DNA of 64,000 bases, taken from NCBI RefSeq assembly GCF_026013645.1, contig NZ_CP110224.1, positions 1,674,001-1,738,000 on the forward strand, in the 5' to 3' direction. The stretch's first letter is position 1. Each line of letters begins with the position of its first letter. The position numbers were made by a program, and so were the translations under genes. Under the pieces are notes generated by a model. That model had not been told where the DNA came from. It was given only the letters and a program-made list of their open reading frames with translations, and did not search any database. The stretch comes from Virgibacillus natechei (GTDB lineage: Bacteria; Bacillota; Bacilli; Bacillales; Amphibacillaceae). Shown piece by piece: positions 46,894 through 55,949 of this stretch.

Positions 46894-47790
46894 TTGCAGT
46901 CATTCCGCGATCGCTTAATTCACGTACATAGATGTAGAGGCAATACTAGGAGAATAATGCGAAAAATTCTACTCCATGATCCTACACTAAATCAAATTTA
47001 TTTAATATCCTCCAGCACGATTAGTCAGCTATATTCCCTTCCCATGAAAAATGCAGTAATATTTTATAAAGACCTTCATAATAATCATTTAATCCAGCAA
47101 ATAAAAAAAGATAATAACAGCTATACGATTATCACTATAGTTGACGAGAACTATCCAGGTGTGTTAAAAACAATAAAAGATCCGCCTATTGTCTTGTATG
47201 CTCTAGGCAATACGTCATTATTATGTCACACACCTGCTTTAAGTGTGATTGGGACAAGAAATCCATCCAATGAAGCAATGGCAAAAATAAACCACGTAGT
47301 TAAACCTTTACTAGATAATGATTGGTTAATCGTAAGTGGAATGGCTAAGGGTGTTGATCGTTATGCCCATGTGTTTGCTTTAAGGGGGAAGGGTAAAACC
47401 ATTGCCGTATTGGGAGGTGGATTCCATCATATTTATCCAAAACAAAACACATCTTTATTTCATCATATAGCTGAAAATGGATTAGTAATATCGGAATATC
47501 CTCCAGACACTCCCCCAAAAAAGCATCATTTCCCTGAAAGAAATAGGCTCATTAGTGGCTTATGTTTTGGAACATTAGTGATTGAAGCAACTGAAAAAAG
47601 TGGAACCTTAATTACAGTGGATCAGGCACTTGACCAAGGAAGGGAAGTATACGCATTGCCAGGCTCACCGTTGATTCCTCAATCACGGGGCTGCCATCGC
47701 ATGATTCAAGACGGTGCAAAGTTGGTTATGGATTCAAGCGATATACTGGAAGATTGGGAAACTATTGGAAAGCATTTATATAATTTATAA
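46894..47790 (+). CDS. dprA: DNA processing protein DprA (Smf)
   Basis: Loads RecA on incoming single-stranded DNA during natural transformation. The 298-residue protein has the extended Rossmann fold: SVIGTRNPS, WLIVSGMAKGVDRYAHVFAL, TIAVLGGGFHHIYPKQN, ERNRLISGL and EKSGTLITVDQAL. It lacks an obvious C-terminal winged-helix extension. TTG 46894 start with AAGGAAGTG upstream. It follows the sucD terminator. Confidence 0.94.
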   Translation: MQSFRDRLIHVHRCRGNTRRIMRKILLHDPTLNQIYLISSSTISQLYSLPMKNAVIFYKDLHNNHLIQQIKKDNNSYTIITIVDENYPGVLKTIKDPPIVLYALGNTSLLCHTPALSVIGTRNPSNEAMAKINHVVKPLLDNDWLIVSGMAKGVDRYAHVFALRGKGKTIAVLGGGFHHIYPKQNTSLFHHIAENGLVISEYPPDTPPKKHHFPERNRLISGLCFGTLVIEATEKSGTLITVDQALDQGREVYALPGSPLIPQSRGCHRMIQDGAKLVMDSSDILEDWETIGKHLYNL

Positions 47791-47818
47791 AAGAAGGAAA
47801 ACGCTTGCTAAAGGCAAG

Positions 47819-47846
47819 AACTTTGTCACGTATATTTGACAAAGTT
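47819..47846. promoter_or_regulatory. Ten-bp perfect inverted repeat over the topA -35
   Basis: AACTTTGTCA, 8-bp spacer, TGACAAAGTT. The right arm contains most of the -35 TTGACA of the topA promoter, so a dimeric regulator bound here would block it. Could instead be a weak dprA terminator, but there is no T run. Confidence 0.45.
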
Positions 47847-47864
47847 ATATGATGTATTTACTAT
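47836..47864 (+). promoter_or_regulatory. Promoter of topA
   Basis: TTGACA, 17 bp, TACTAT, about 50 bp upstream of topA. Perfect -35; topA promoters often respond to supercoiling. Confidence 0.7.
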
Positions 47865-47915
47865 TAATGAAGATTTGTAAAATAATTATTGTACCTCATT
47901 CTGGGAGGAAATTGA

Positions 47916-49994
47916 ATGTCAGAGTATCTAGTAATCGTAGAATCACCTGCAAAAGCGAAAACAATTGAACGTTATTTAGGAAAAAAATATAAAGTTAAGG
48001 CATCCATGGGTCATGTACGTGACTTACCGAAAAGTCAAATGGGTGTTTATACAGAAGATAATTTTAAACCAAAATACATTACAATCCGCGGAAAAGGTGA
48101 TGTATTAAAAGATCTACGAAAAGCCGCCAAAAAAGCAAAAAAAGTTTATCTTGCAGCCGACCCTGATAGAGAAGGGGAGGCTATAGCTTGGCATTTAGCA
48201 CACGCACTAAATGTAGATGAAAATTCAAAATGCCGTGTGGTTTTCAATGAAATTACAAAGGATGCAATTAAAGAATCATTTAAAAATCCGAGAACAATTG
48301 ATACCGATTTAGTCGATGCACAACAAGCCAGGCGAATTCTTGATCGATTAGTTGGATATAATATCAGTCCATTATTATGGAAAAAGGTTAAAAAAGGATT
48401 AAGTGCGGGCCGTGTACAATCGGTAGCATTAAAAATGATTACGGATCGTGAAAAAGAAATTGAAAACTTTAAACCGGAAGAATACTGGTCCATTGAAGGC
48501 CATTTTCAAAAGGACGAAGAAAGTTTTCAGGGCGCTTTCTATGGTCTAAATGGAAAAAAACAGGAATTAAAATCTGAAGACGATGTAAAAAAGGTTATAA
48601 ACTCACTAAACGAGAAGAAATTTTCGGTTGATAAAGTTAACAGGCGTGAACGAAAGCGAAATCCCGCTAAACCTTTTATTACATCTTCTATACAACAAGA
48701 GGCTGCTCGAAAGCTAAACTTCCGCGCAAAGAAAACAATGATGGTAGCACAACAACTTTATGAAGGTATAGATTTAGGGAAAAAAGCTGGGGGGATCACA
48801 GGTTTAATTACGTATATGCGTACAGATTCTACGCGAATATCCAATACAGCTAAAGAAGAAGCGGAAACGTATATTGAAGATAAATATGGTAAAGAATACC
48901 TGGGAACTAATAAACAAAGCAAGCAACAAGAGGGTTCACAGGACGCACACGAAGCAGTTCGTCCAACATCGACTTTAAGAGATCCCAAATCGTTAAAACC
49001 GATCCTCTCCAGAGATCAGTATCGTTTATACAAACTCATTTGGGAACGGTTCTTAGCTAGTCAAATGGCTCCGGCAGTGATGGATACCATGACCGTTCAT
49101 TTATTAAATAATGATGTGGAATTTCGCGCAACCGGTTCTAAAGTTAAGTTTAAAGGATTTATGAAGGTATATATAGAAGGAACGGATGATAGTAAAAAAG
49201 AGGAAGATAAGTTCTTACCTGATTTAAAGGAAGGGATGGAAGTTGAGGCGAAAGAAATTATACCAAATCAACATTTTACACAGCCACCTCCAAGATTTAC
49301 TGAGGCTAGACTGGTACGTACAATGGAGGAGTTGGGAATTGGGCGTCCATCTACTTATGCTCCTACGTTGGATACAATTCAGCGCAGAGGATATGCCAGT
49401 ATTGATAACAAACGATTTATACCAACAGAGCTTGGTACGATTGTGCACGAATTAGTAGAAGAGTTTTTCCCTGAAATTATTAATGTTGAATTTACAGTAA
49501 AAATGGAAAGTGATTTAGATTCCATTGAAGATGGTCAAATACAATGGGTAAAAATCATAGATGATTTTTACCAGGACTTTAGCAAACGGTTGGAAACAGC
49601 AGAAGAAGAAATGGAAAAAATTGAAATCAGAGATGAACCTGCCGGTATTACTTGTGAAAATTGTGAGCATGAGATGGTTTATAAAATGGGGCGTTATGGT
49701 AAGTTTTTAGCTTGTTCTAACTTTCCAGAGTGTCGAAATACAAAACCAATTCTAAAAGAAATTGGGGTTAAATGTCCAAAATGTGAAGAAGGTAATGTAG
49801 TAGAGAGAAAGTCCAAAAAAAGAAGAACTTTTTATGGATGCGATCGTTTTCCTGAATGTGATTTTGTATCATGGGATAAACCTATAGCGAGACCATGTCC
49901 GAAATGTGAGTCTTTGCTAGTTGAAAAGAAATCGAAGAAACAAACGCAAATTCAATGCACCAATTGCGATTATAAAGAAAAAACTCAAGATTAA
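47916..49994 (+). CDS. topA: DNA topoisomerase I
   Basis: Relaxes negative supercoils. The 692-residue type IA enzyme has the TOPRIM start [37 protein letters not shown], the active-site Tyr in [12 protein letters not shown] and [11 protein letters not shown]. Three C-terminal zinc-finger modules follow ([55 protein letters not shown]). GGGAGGAAATTGA before ATG. The usual next gene trmFO is missing. Confidence 0.97.
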   Translation: MSEYLVIVESPAKAKTIERYLGKKYKVKASMGHVRDLPKSQMGVYTEDNFKPKYITIRGKGDVLKDLRKAAKKAKKVYLAADPDREGEAIAWHLAHALNVDENSKCRVVFNEITKDAIKESFKNPRTIDTDLVDAQQARRILDRLVGYNISPLLWKKVKKGLSAGRVQSVALKMITDREKEIENFKPEEYWSIEGHFQKDEESFQGAFYGLNGKKQELKSEDDVKKVINSLNEKKFSVDKVNRRERKRNPAKPFITSSIQQEAARKLNFRAKKTMMVAQQLYEGIDLGKKAGGITGLITYMRTDSTRISNTAKEEAETYIEDKYGKEYLGTNKQSKQQEGSQDAHEAVRPTSTLRDPKSLKPILSRDQYRLYKLIWERFLASQMAPAVMDTMTVHLLNNDVEFRATGSKVKFKGFMKVYIEGTDDSKKEEDKFLPDLKEGMEVEAKEIIPNQHFTQPPPRFTEARLVRTMEELGIGRPSTYAPTLDTIQRRGYASIDNKRFIPTELGTIVHELVEEFFPEIINVEFTVKMESDLDSIEDGQIQWVKIIDDFYQDFSKRLETAEEEMEKIEIRDEPAGITCENCEHEMVYKMGRYGKFLACSNFPECRNTKPILKEIGVKCPKCEEGNVVERKSKKRRTFYGCDRFPECDFVSWDKPIARPCPKCESLLVEKKSKKQTQIQCTNCDYKEKTQD

Positions 49995-50000
49995 AGAACC

Positions 50001-50034
50001 AGTTGCTCGTCTTGCGATGAGCAGCTTTATTTTT
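50001..50034 (+). terminator. Terminator after topA
   Basis: AGTTGCTCGTC / GATGAGCAGCT stem with 4-nt loop (two G-T pairs) and TTATTTTT tail. Confidence 0.75.
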
Positions 50035-50036
50035 AC

Positions 50037-50640
50037 ATAGCAAACTATAGAATTTAAATGCTGTGGATAACTTATATACTGGAATAGCCAGGTCCAGCTC
50101 CAGCGCTCAGCAACTGTCAAACTTCACACTCCTCCACTACGATAAAGAAGACTTACTGATTGCCAAGCCGGCAGGCGCAGGCAGAAGTAAAGTCGCACTT
50201 ATACCCTGTGGGTGAAAAGAAGACTTACTGATTGCCAAGCCGGCAGGCGCAGGCAGAAGTAAAGTCGCACTTATACCCTTGTGGTGAAAGCCGGCACCGA
50301 CTCCCTAGGCTTAAAGAAGGCCGTCTAAAACCAGGCTTACGCTCAGGCGTCGGCATACCCCTATGAAGGGGTATGTTTCTTTTTCGCTTTCCAAGCATAA
50401 GATTCACTTTGATTTTCGCCACTACTGGCGATAAGTCAAGTTCATCTCATCTCATTGCGGCAGTAGAAGTTCAACTAAAATCGCCACTTTGCGTGGCAAC
50501 GTTGAACCACCCGCGATGCGCTGAGCGCAGTTATACGTTGCTAAACGGGTGCTTGCGCTTTTGTTCTTATGTTTTGACTGTTTCCTAAAAGATTAGGACG
50601 AGTAAGCGCAGTCCCAATACTTACGAAAAGAGCCTATGTT
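50037..50640. repeat. Composite intergenic repeat (minus orientation relative to 21993-22265)
   Basis: The 692-bp gap between topA and the next gene contains no gene. Its left end (GAATTTAAATGCTGTGGATA) and the stretch to about 50290 match the right part of 21993-22265 in reverse complement. The segment ACGTTGCTAAACGGGTGCTT near 50537 matches its other end. Between them lies extra GC-rich material including CCCCTATGAAGGGG. Near 50598 is GACGAGTAAGCGCAGTCCCA, shared with the 19-kb repeat. It ends with AATACTTACGAAAAGAGCC. The region looks like a nested or mosaic set of repeat modules. Confidence 0.7.
50144..50287. repeat. 72-bp tandem duplication inside the repeat
   Basis: Two copies of a 72-bp unit beginning AAAGAAGACTTACTGATTGC (50144 and 50216) are identical for about 64 bp and differ only near the end (CCTGTGGGTG versus CCTTGTGGTG). 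The 22-kb copy has a single unit. Confidence 0.8.
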
Positions 50641-50686
50641 TTACAATTTTGACAGAGGGTACCGCCTTTAAGAAGGAGGTATTAAC

Positions 50687-51001
50687 ATGGAAAGACAGAA
50701 ATATTATTATGTAACAGTAGATACTGAAGAAATTCGTGAGATATCGATTCCGGATAATGATATTGAATATGAAATTACTGCAAACCAAAACCAGCTCGAG
50801 GAACTAAGAGAGCTATTTATGAAGAAAAGTAAAGATGGAAAAGATGCTGCGGAATATATAGGAAAACCATTTGATGAATGGGGAGCAGATGACAAGAGAG
50901 AAGAATATCAGCATCATTTGATAATGATCTATCGAAAATTATATGAATTAGGTACAGAAAAAACAAAATCAAAAATAAAAGAACTAGGAATAATTCATTA
51001 A
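50687..51001 (+). CDS. Hypothetical small acidic protein
   Basis: A 104-residue protein with a good ribosome binding site (AAGGAGGT 7 nt before ATG). It opens MERQKYYYVTVDTEEIREIS, followed by an Asp/Glu-rich stretch, EYIGKPFDEWGADDKREEYQ, and a helical end (YRKLYELGTEKTKSKIKELG). It looks like a genuine cytoplasmic protein, with no signal peptide or membrane segment. I do not recognise a family with a known role. It sits where trmFO is found in B. subtilis but is unrelated to it. Confidence 0.7.
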   Translation: MERQKYYYVTVDTEEIREISIPDNDIEYEITANQNQLEELRELFMKKSKDGKDAAEYIGKPFDEWGADDKREEYQHHLIMIYRKLYELGTEKTKSKIKELGIIH

Positions 51002-51088
51002 AAAGTTGGCAATACAAGTAACTAGCCTATTTTTATTCACAAAGTTTTCACAGTATCAACTTTTTTAAATTAATTGAATTGTTGTTTG

Positions 51089-51117
51089 TTGACTATCTTA
51101 TTTGAAAAAGTTATAAT
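51089..51117 (+). promoter_or_regulatory. Strong orphan promoter upstream of xerC
   Basis: TTGACT, 17 bp, TATAAT, nearly perfect sigma-A consensus, with no ORF for about 200 bp downstream. It would add a leader of about 195 nt to the xerC transcript or drive a small RNA. The 320-bp gap contains nothing else but AT-rich sequence and the closer promoter at 51266. Confidence 0.65.
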
Positions 51118-51265
51118 TATTCAGTGCTAAGGATAATTACTTTACAGCATCCGACCCAATTTTGAAGACTCTATTATTTACGTCATCTTTTAATGACAAA
51201 TTGAATCAGTGTGCATAATTAAAGTGAAGCCAATTCAGAATTTTAGTGCAATTTAGTTAAATTAA

Positions 51266-51294
51266 TTGCACTTGATTATTTTGTATGATATGAT
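51266..51294 (+). promoter_or_regulatory. Proximal promoter of xerC-hslVU-codY
   Basis: TTGCAC, 17 bp, TATGAT, 27 bp upstream of the xerC ATG. Confidence 0.65.
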
Positions 51295-51321
51295 TTATTT
51301 GCTGTGCTTTGGGGTGAAGGT

Positions 51322-52233
51322 ATGCATCAGTTTACGAATGATTGCGAGGCTTTTGTTGAGTATTTACAAATAGAAAAAAATGTTTCTCCATATACTGTGA
51401 AATATTATCTGAAAGATCTGGAAACATTCTTTGACTTCTTAGCAAAAGAGGGTATAAATGACTTGAGCGAAGTTGACCAACGAGTCGTGCGATTGTATTT
51501 GACATTGCTCTATGATAAACAGTTAAGCAGAAGGTCAGTATCGCGGAAGATTTCGACCTTGAGGAGCTTTTATAAGTTTTTGGAGCGAGAAGATCATGTT
51601 GCATCAAATCCAATTATGCATATTTCGTTACCAAAAACCAGTAAGCCAATACCTGGATTCCTCTATATGGAAGAGCTAGAAAAACTTTTCGATGTAAGTG
51701 ATTTAAACGATCCTGTCGGTCAACGTAATCAAGCTCTATTAGAAACACTTTATGCTACAGGTATGAGGGTTAGCGAGTGTCAAGGGCTTTCGTTGAGTGA
51801 TATTGATTTTTCAATTGGAACGGTGTTCGTTAAAGGGAAAGGAAGAAAAGAACGTTACATTCCGTTTGGGAGTTTTGCAGAAAGAGCCTTACGAGCTTAC
51901 ATAGATGAGGGTAGGAATAACTTATTGGAAAAAGCCAAAGTGGAATCTGGTTCTATCTTTTTAAATGCTCGAGGATCCCCATTAACGACTAGAGGTATGC
52001 GGCTCATTTTAAATAAAATGGTCGAAAAAGCAGCCTTAACTATTCATGTTCATCCGCATAAATTACGTCATACATTCGCTACACATATGCTGAATGAAGG
52101 CGCTGATCTACGTACAGTACAAGAATTACTAGGTCATGAGAGTTTAACCTCTACACAAATATATACACATGTAACGAAAGATCATCTACGTGACGTGTAT
52201 ATGAACAGTCATCCACGAGCCAATGATCCATAA
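51322..52233 (+). CDS. xerC: Tyrosine recombinase XerC (CodV)
   Basis: Acts with XerD at dif to resolve chromosome dimers. The 303-residue protein has an N-terminal core-binding domain (VEYLQIEKNVSPYTVKYYL, RSFYKFLERED) and the catalytic domain: ATGMRVSE (Arg), KGKGRKERYIPFG (Lys), HPHKLRHTFATH (His-x-x-Arg), GHESLTSTQIYTH (His, Tyr nucleophile). GGGGTGA ends about 5 nt before ATG 51322; the GTG at 51304 is less likely. Start of the xerC-hslV-hslU-codY operon. Confidence 0.95.
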   Translation: MHQFTNDCEAFVEYLQIEKNVSPYTVKYYLKDLETFFDFLAKEGINDLSEVDQRVVRLYLTLLYDKQLSRRSVSRKISTLRSFYKFLEREDHVASNPIMHISLPKTSKPIPGFLYMEELEKLFDVSDLNDPVGQRNQALLETLYATGMRVSECQGLSLSDIDFSIGTVFVKGKGRKERYIPFGSFAERALRAYIDEGRNNLLEKAKVESGSIFLNARGSPLTTRGMRLILNKMVEKAALTIHVHPHKLRHTFATHMLNEGADLRTVQELLGHESLTSTQIYTHVTKDHLRDVYMNSHPRANDP

Positions 52234-52260
52234 GCAGAAGAAAGTAAGAGGTGATGAAAA

Positions 52261-52806
52261 TTGGCAAATGAGATGCATGCCACAACTATTTTTGCTGTTA
52301 GACATAATGGTCAATGTGCAATGAGTGGTGATGGTCAAGTTACCTTAGGTAATGCGGTAGTTATGAAACATAAAGCCAAAAAAGTACGTACATTATTTCA
52401 CGGAAAAGTGCTAGCAGGGTTTGCAGGCTCTGTTGCAGATGCTTTTACATTATTTGAAAAATTTGAAGAAAAATTGGAAGCTTTTGATGGAAACTTATCG
52501 CGAGCTTCAGTTGATCTAGCAAAGGAATGGCGTAGTGATAAGGTGTTACGTAAACTGGAAGCAATGCTGATTGTGATGAATAAGGAAAAAATGTTATTGG
52601 TGTCAGGAACTGGAGAAGTCATTGAACCTGATGATGGATTGTTAGCTATTGGTTCAGGTGGGAACTATGCACTTAGTGCAGGGAGAGCGTTAATCAAACA
52701 TTCAGAGCAATTGTCTGCAAAAGAAATAGCGCTAACAGCACTAGAGGTTGCTGGAGAAATATGCATATATACAAATGATCATATAACTTTAGAGGTGCTC
52801 GAATAA
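52261..52806 (+). CDS. hslV: ATP-dependent protease subunit HslV (ClpQ/CodW)
   Basis: Proteolytic subunit of HslUV. The 181-residue protein shows [57 protein letters not shown] and [16 protein letters not shown]. The TTG start (AGAGGTGAT 6 nt upstream) gives N-terminus [10 protein letters not shown]. subtilis uses an N-terminal Ser after Met removal; here residue 2 is Ala and the classical catalytic Thr aligns with Thr8, so processing may differ. Confidence 0.95.
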   Translation: MANEMHATTIFAVRHNGQCAMSGDGQVTLGNAVVMKHKAKKVRTLFHGKVLAGFAGSVADAFTLFEKFEEKLEAFDGNLSRASVDLAKEWRSDKVLRKLEAMLIVMNKEKMLLVSGTGEVIEPDDGLLAIGSGGNYALSAGRALIKHSEQLSAKEIALTALEVAGEICIYTNDHITLEVLE

Positions 52807-52825
52807 GAAGGAGGCTATTTGAAGT

Positions 52826-54226
52826 ATGGGAATAGATTACACTCCAAAGCAAATCGTGGGTCAACTGGACAAGTATATAATAGGGCAACAAAGTGCCAAA
52901 AAATCTGTAGCTGTTGCATTGCGTAACCGCTATCGACGAATGTGGCTTGATGATTCTATAAAAGATGAAATTGTCCCTAAAAATATTTTAATGATTGGAC
53001 CTACAGGGGTAGGTAAAACAGAAATAGCAAGAAGGTTAGCAAAGCTAGTCGGTGCCCCTTTTATAAAAGTAGAAGCGACAAAGTACACGGAGGTCGGATA
53101 TGTTGGGCGCGATGTTGAGTCTATGGTCCGTGATCTTGTAGAAATGTCACTGCGAATGGTTAAAGAAGAAAAAATGAATGAAGTAATGGGAAAAGCTGAA
53201 GTCGAAGCTAATAAAATACTTGTCAAATTGCTAGTCCCTCAAACTAAAAAAAAGCAGGACAATATAAAAAATCCATTTGAAATGCTTTTTCCTGGTCAAG
53301 CAGATGATGACGATGATAGTGATAAAGAAGAAGAAAAAGATGAAGAAATAAGAAATAAACGAAAACGCACTGAACATAAGCTTGCTTTAGGTGAACTGGA
53401 AGATACCATGGTTACGGTTGAACTAGAAGAACAGCCGCCTTCAATGTTTGATATGATGCAAGGTTCGGGAATGGAACAAATGGGGATGAACATGCAGGAT
53501 GCCTTTGGGCAGTTTATGCCGAAAAAGAAAAAGACAAGAAATTTACCTGTTTCTGAAGCGAGAAAGATTTTAACAAACCAGGAAGCGGGCAAATTAGTAG
53601 ATATGGATGAGGCCGGTCAAGAAGCTATTCAACGAGCAGAACAATCTGGAATACTGTTTATTGACGAAATAGATAAAGTCGCTGTAAAACAGGAGAATTC
53701 GGCGAATGTATCTAGAGAAGGCGTCCAACGAGATATTCTACCTATTGTTGAAGGTTCAACAGTTGTTACGAAGCATGGCCCGGTAAAAACAGATCATATG
53801 CTTTTCATAGCCGCTGGAGCATTCCACATGGCAAAGCCTTCCGATTTAATACCTGAGCTACAAGGTAGATTCCCAATACGAGTTGAACTCGAAAAACTAA
53901 CTGTTGAAGATTTTAAACGAATCTTAAATGAGCCGTCAAATGCATTGTTAAAGCAATATCAGGCTTTATTAAATACAGAAGGTATAAATGTTATTTTTAC
54001 AGACGAAGCTATAACAAGGATTGCTGAAGTAGCGCATGAAGTGAATCAGGATACGGATAACATTGGTGCAAGAAGACTCCATACGATTTTGGAGAAACTC
54101 TTGGAAGATCTGTCCTATGAAGCAACAGATATCAATATGGAAAAAGTGGAGATTACCCCTACTTACGTTGATGAAAAACTAAGTACAATAGTGAAGAATA
54201 AAGATTTAAGTCAATTTATACTATAA
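52826..54226 (+). CDS. hslU: HslU ATPase (ClpY/CodX)
   Basis: AAA+ unfoldase that feeds HslV. The 466-residue protein has [21 protein letters not shown], Walker [18 protein letters not shown], pore loop [16 protein letters not shown], an acidic inserted I domain (about 150-240), Walker [10 protein letters not shown] and the sensor region GRFPIRVEL. 19 bp after hslV. Confidence 0.97.
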   Translation: MGIDYTPKQIVGQLDKYIIGQQSAKKSVAVALRNRYRRMWLDDSIKDEIVPKNILMIGPTGVGKTEIARRLAKLVGAPFIKVEATKYTEVGYVGRDVESMVRDLVEMSLRMVKEEKMNEVMGKAEVEANKILVKLLVPQTKKKQDNIKNPFEMLFPGQADDDDDSDKEEEKDEEIRNKRKRTEHKLALGELEDTMVTVELEEQPPSMFDMMQGSGMEQMGMNMQDAFGQFMPKKKKTRNLPVSEARKILTNQEAGKLVDMDEAGQEAIQRAEQSGILFIDEIDKVAVKQENSANVSREGVQRDILPIVEGSTVVTKHGPVKTDHMLFIAAGAFHMAKPSDLIPELQGRFPIRVELEKLTVEDFKRILNEPSNALLKQYQALLNTEGINVIFTDEAITRIAEVAHEVNQDTDNIGARRLHTILEKLLEDLSYEATDINMEKVEITPTYVDEKLSTIVKNKDLSQFIL

Positions 54227-54255
54227 AATGAAAAATATTAAAACGGAGGATTATT

Positions 54256-55035
54256 ATGGAACTATTAAATCGCGCAAGAAAAATTAATGCAATGTTACAA
54301 AAATCAACTGGGAAGTCAGTCAATTTCAATGATATGTCTGCAACCCTAACGGATGTTATCAGAGGTAATGTGTTCATTTTGAGTAGAAGAGGAAAACTGT
54401 TAGGTTTTGCTATTAATCAAGAGATTGAGAACGAACGTATGAAAACTATGCTAGAAGAAAGGCAATTTCCGGAAGAATATACAGAAGGATTATTCGGTAT
54501 TCGTGAAACAACAGCGAATCTTGATATTGATCACCCACTTACTGTATTCCCAGTTGAAAATCGAGAGTTATTTAAAAGCGGTTTAACAACGATAGTACCT
54601 ATTATTGGTGGCGGCGATCGTCTCGGAACACTAATATTAGGAAGAGTAACCGACAGCTTCAACGATGATGATTTGCTACTAGGAGAATACGGGGCAACCG
54701 TTGTAGGTATGGAAATACTACAGGAAAAAACAGAAGAAATCGAAATAGAAGCCCGCAGCAAAGCTGTTGTACAAATGGCTATAAGCTCATTGTCATACAG
54801 TGAACTAGAAGCAATTGATCATATTTTTGAAGAATTAGATGGAAAAGAAGGTTTACTTGTAGCAAGTAAAATAGCCGATAGAGTAGGTATTACAAGGTCT
54901 GTTATTGTAAATGCATTAAGAAAACTTGAAAGTGCGGGAGTTATTGAATCACGCTCACTAGGAATGAAAGGAACATTTATTAAAGTATTGAATGATAAAT
55001 TCCTAGTAGAACTTGAAAAGCTTCGTTCGAAATAA
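54256..55035 (+). CDS. codY: GTP- and branched-chain amino acid-sensing repressor CodY
   Basis: Global regulator of stationary-phase and nutrient-limitation genes. The 259-residue protein has an N-terminal GAF domain binding Ile/Val (residues about 1-155; [40 protein letters not shown]) and a C-terminal winged helix ([36 protein letters not shown]). It precedes the fla/che operon, which CodY represses in B. subtilis. Confidence 0.98.
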   Translation: MELLNRARKINAMLQKSTGKSVNFNDMSATLTDVIRGNVFILSRRGKLLGFAINQEIENERMKTMLEERQFPEEYTEGLFGIRETTANLDIDHPLTVFPVENRELFKSGLTTIVPIIGGGDRLGTLILGRVTDSFNDDDLLLGEYGATVVGMEILQEKTEEIEIEARSKAVVQMAISSLSYSELEAIDHIFEELDGKEGLLVASKIADRVGITRSVIVNALRKLESAGVIESRSLGMKGTFIKVLNDKFLVELEKLRSK

Positions 55036-55067
55036 AAAAAAGGCTAGAGCAATCTAGCCTTTTTTTA
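55034..55067 (+). terminator. Terminator after codY
   Basis: AAAAAAAGGCTAGA / TCTAGCCTTTTTT stem with 4-nt loop and T tail. Separates codY from the flagellar operon. Confidence 0.9.
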
Positions 55068-55077
55068 TGTCTTTTTA

Positions 55078-55270
55078 GAGGATGTTTAAAAAGTCCGGTA
55101 AAAATGACACATCGAAGGGGGACTTCTACTGAAACCGCCCATATCAATAGCCAACGCAAAAGCTACCACAACACGCGATAAGTCGCTACTCAAAGAGCTA
55201 CGCTGGATCAGACTTTCGACCCACAGGACGTCGCGACCCTAACCGGTGGACGCACATGACGCGATCCTTT
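55078..55270. repeat. GC-richer intergenic repeat-like segment
   Basis: The 515-bp codY-flgB gap holds a segment starting GATGTTTAAAAAGTCCGGTA and ending GACGCGATCC with palindromic pieces such as GGACGTCGCGACC. It is clearly GC-richer than its surroundings and has no open frame. I recall similar GATGTTTAAAAAGTCC repeats in halotolerant Bacillaceae, but only one copy lies in this window. 55271-55437 is AT-rich with one 10-bp palindrome (GGAAAAATTA / TAATTTTTCC at 55382-55407). Confidence 0.45.
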
Positions 55271-55437
55271 TTATCCAATCAAATACTGTTTACTTTAAAC
55301 CTAAAATAGATTTTATTTACTTTATTATTTCAATATAGCATGCAAATAGCAACTAGAAATTATAGTACGATTTATTATAAGGGAAAAATTATGTATGTAA
55401 TTTTTCCTGGATATTTATAACTATAAAAAGCTTGATA

Positions 55438-55466
55438 TTACAAAAAATGTCGAAAAATGGTAGACT
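55438..55466 (+). promoter_or_regulatory. Candidate fla/che operon promoter
   Basis: TTACAA, 17 bp, TAGACT, with TG-n before the -10 (ATGGTAGACT), about 85 bp upstream of flgB. The adjoining TGTCGAAAAATGGTAGAC context fits a sigma-A type flgB promoter; no sigma-D site was found by eye. Confidence 0.45.
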
Positions 55467-55550
55467 TTATACCGTATATAGCTTAAAATATATTCGTATG
55501 CCATTTGCGTTTATGACTGTTGGTTTAAAATGGGAAAAGGAGGAAATTAG

Positions 55551-55946
55551 ATGAACTTGTTTAATGGGGCAATTAGTACGCTGGAGAATTCACTTGATTT
55601 TGCTTCAGCAAAAAACAAAGTAATATCAAGCAATGTTTCAAATATCGACACACCTAATTATAAGGCTAAAGACATAGTTTTCAAAGATGTATTAGACAAT
55701 GCCTCATCACAATCGTTAGAAGCGAATCGTACAAATTCTAAACACCTACCATTTAATCAGGATTCAGAGTCCTCACATGAAATAATAACGAAAAATAATA
55801 CAAGGTATAACCATAATGGAAATAATGTAGATGTTGATAAAGAAATGGCTGAATTGGCTAAAAACCAAATCTACTATCAAGCATTAACAGATCGTATTAA
55901 CGGTAAGTTTGGTAGTCTTCAAACCGTTATTAGAGGAGGAAGCTAA
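55551..55946 (+). CDS. flgB: Flagellar basal-body rod protein FlgB
   Basis: Proximal rod component exported through the flagellar type III system. The 131-residue protein has LENSLDFASAKNKVISSNVSN and IDTPNYKAKDIVF (rod-protein motif), and a C-terminal helix KEMAELAKNQIYYQALTDRI. First gene of the flagellar operon; AAGGAGGAAA before ATG. flgC follows after 3 bp. Confidence 0.97.
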   Translation: MNLFNGAISTLENSLDFASAKNKVISSNVSNIDTPNYKAKDIVFKDVLDNASSQSLEANRTNSKHLPFNQDSESSHEIITKNNTRYNHNGNNVDVDKEMAELAKNQIYYQALTDRINGKFGSLQTVIRGGS

Positions 55947-55949
55947 TCG

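Noticed and set aside
50144..50287. Two-unit repeat considered as a CRISPR remnant
   Set aside because: Units are tandem and 72 bp long with no unique spacers, and no cas genes are present.
49917..50422. Short ORFs in the topA 3' end and in the repeat (for example 50225-50422 minus)
   Set aside because: They follow repeat modules, lack ribosome binding sites and give low-complexity Arg/Pro/Cys-rich peptides.
51228..51246. CodY-box-like AATTCAGAATTTT upstream of xerC
   Set aside because: It matches the 15-bp CodY consensus at only about nine positions, common by chance in AT-rich DNA.
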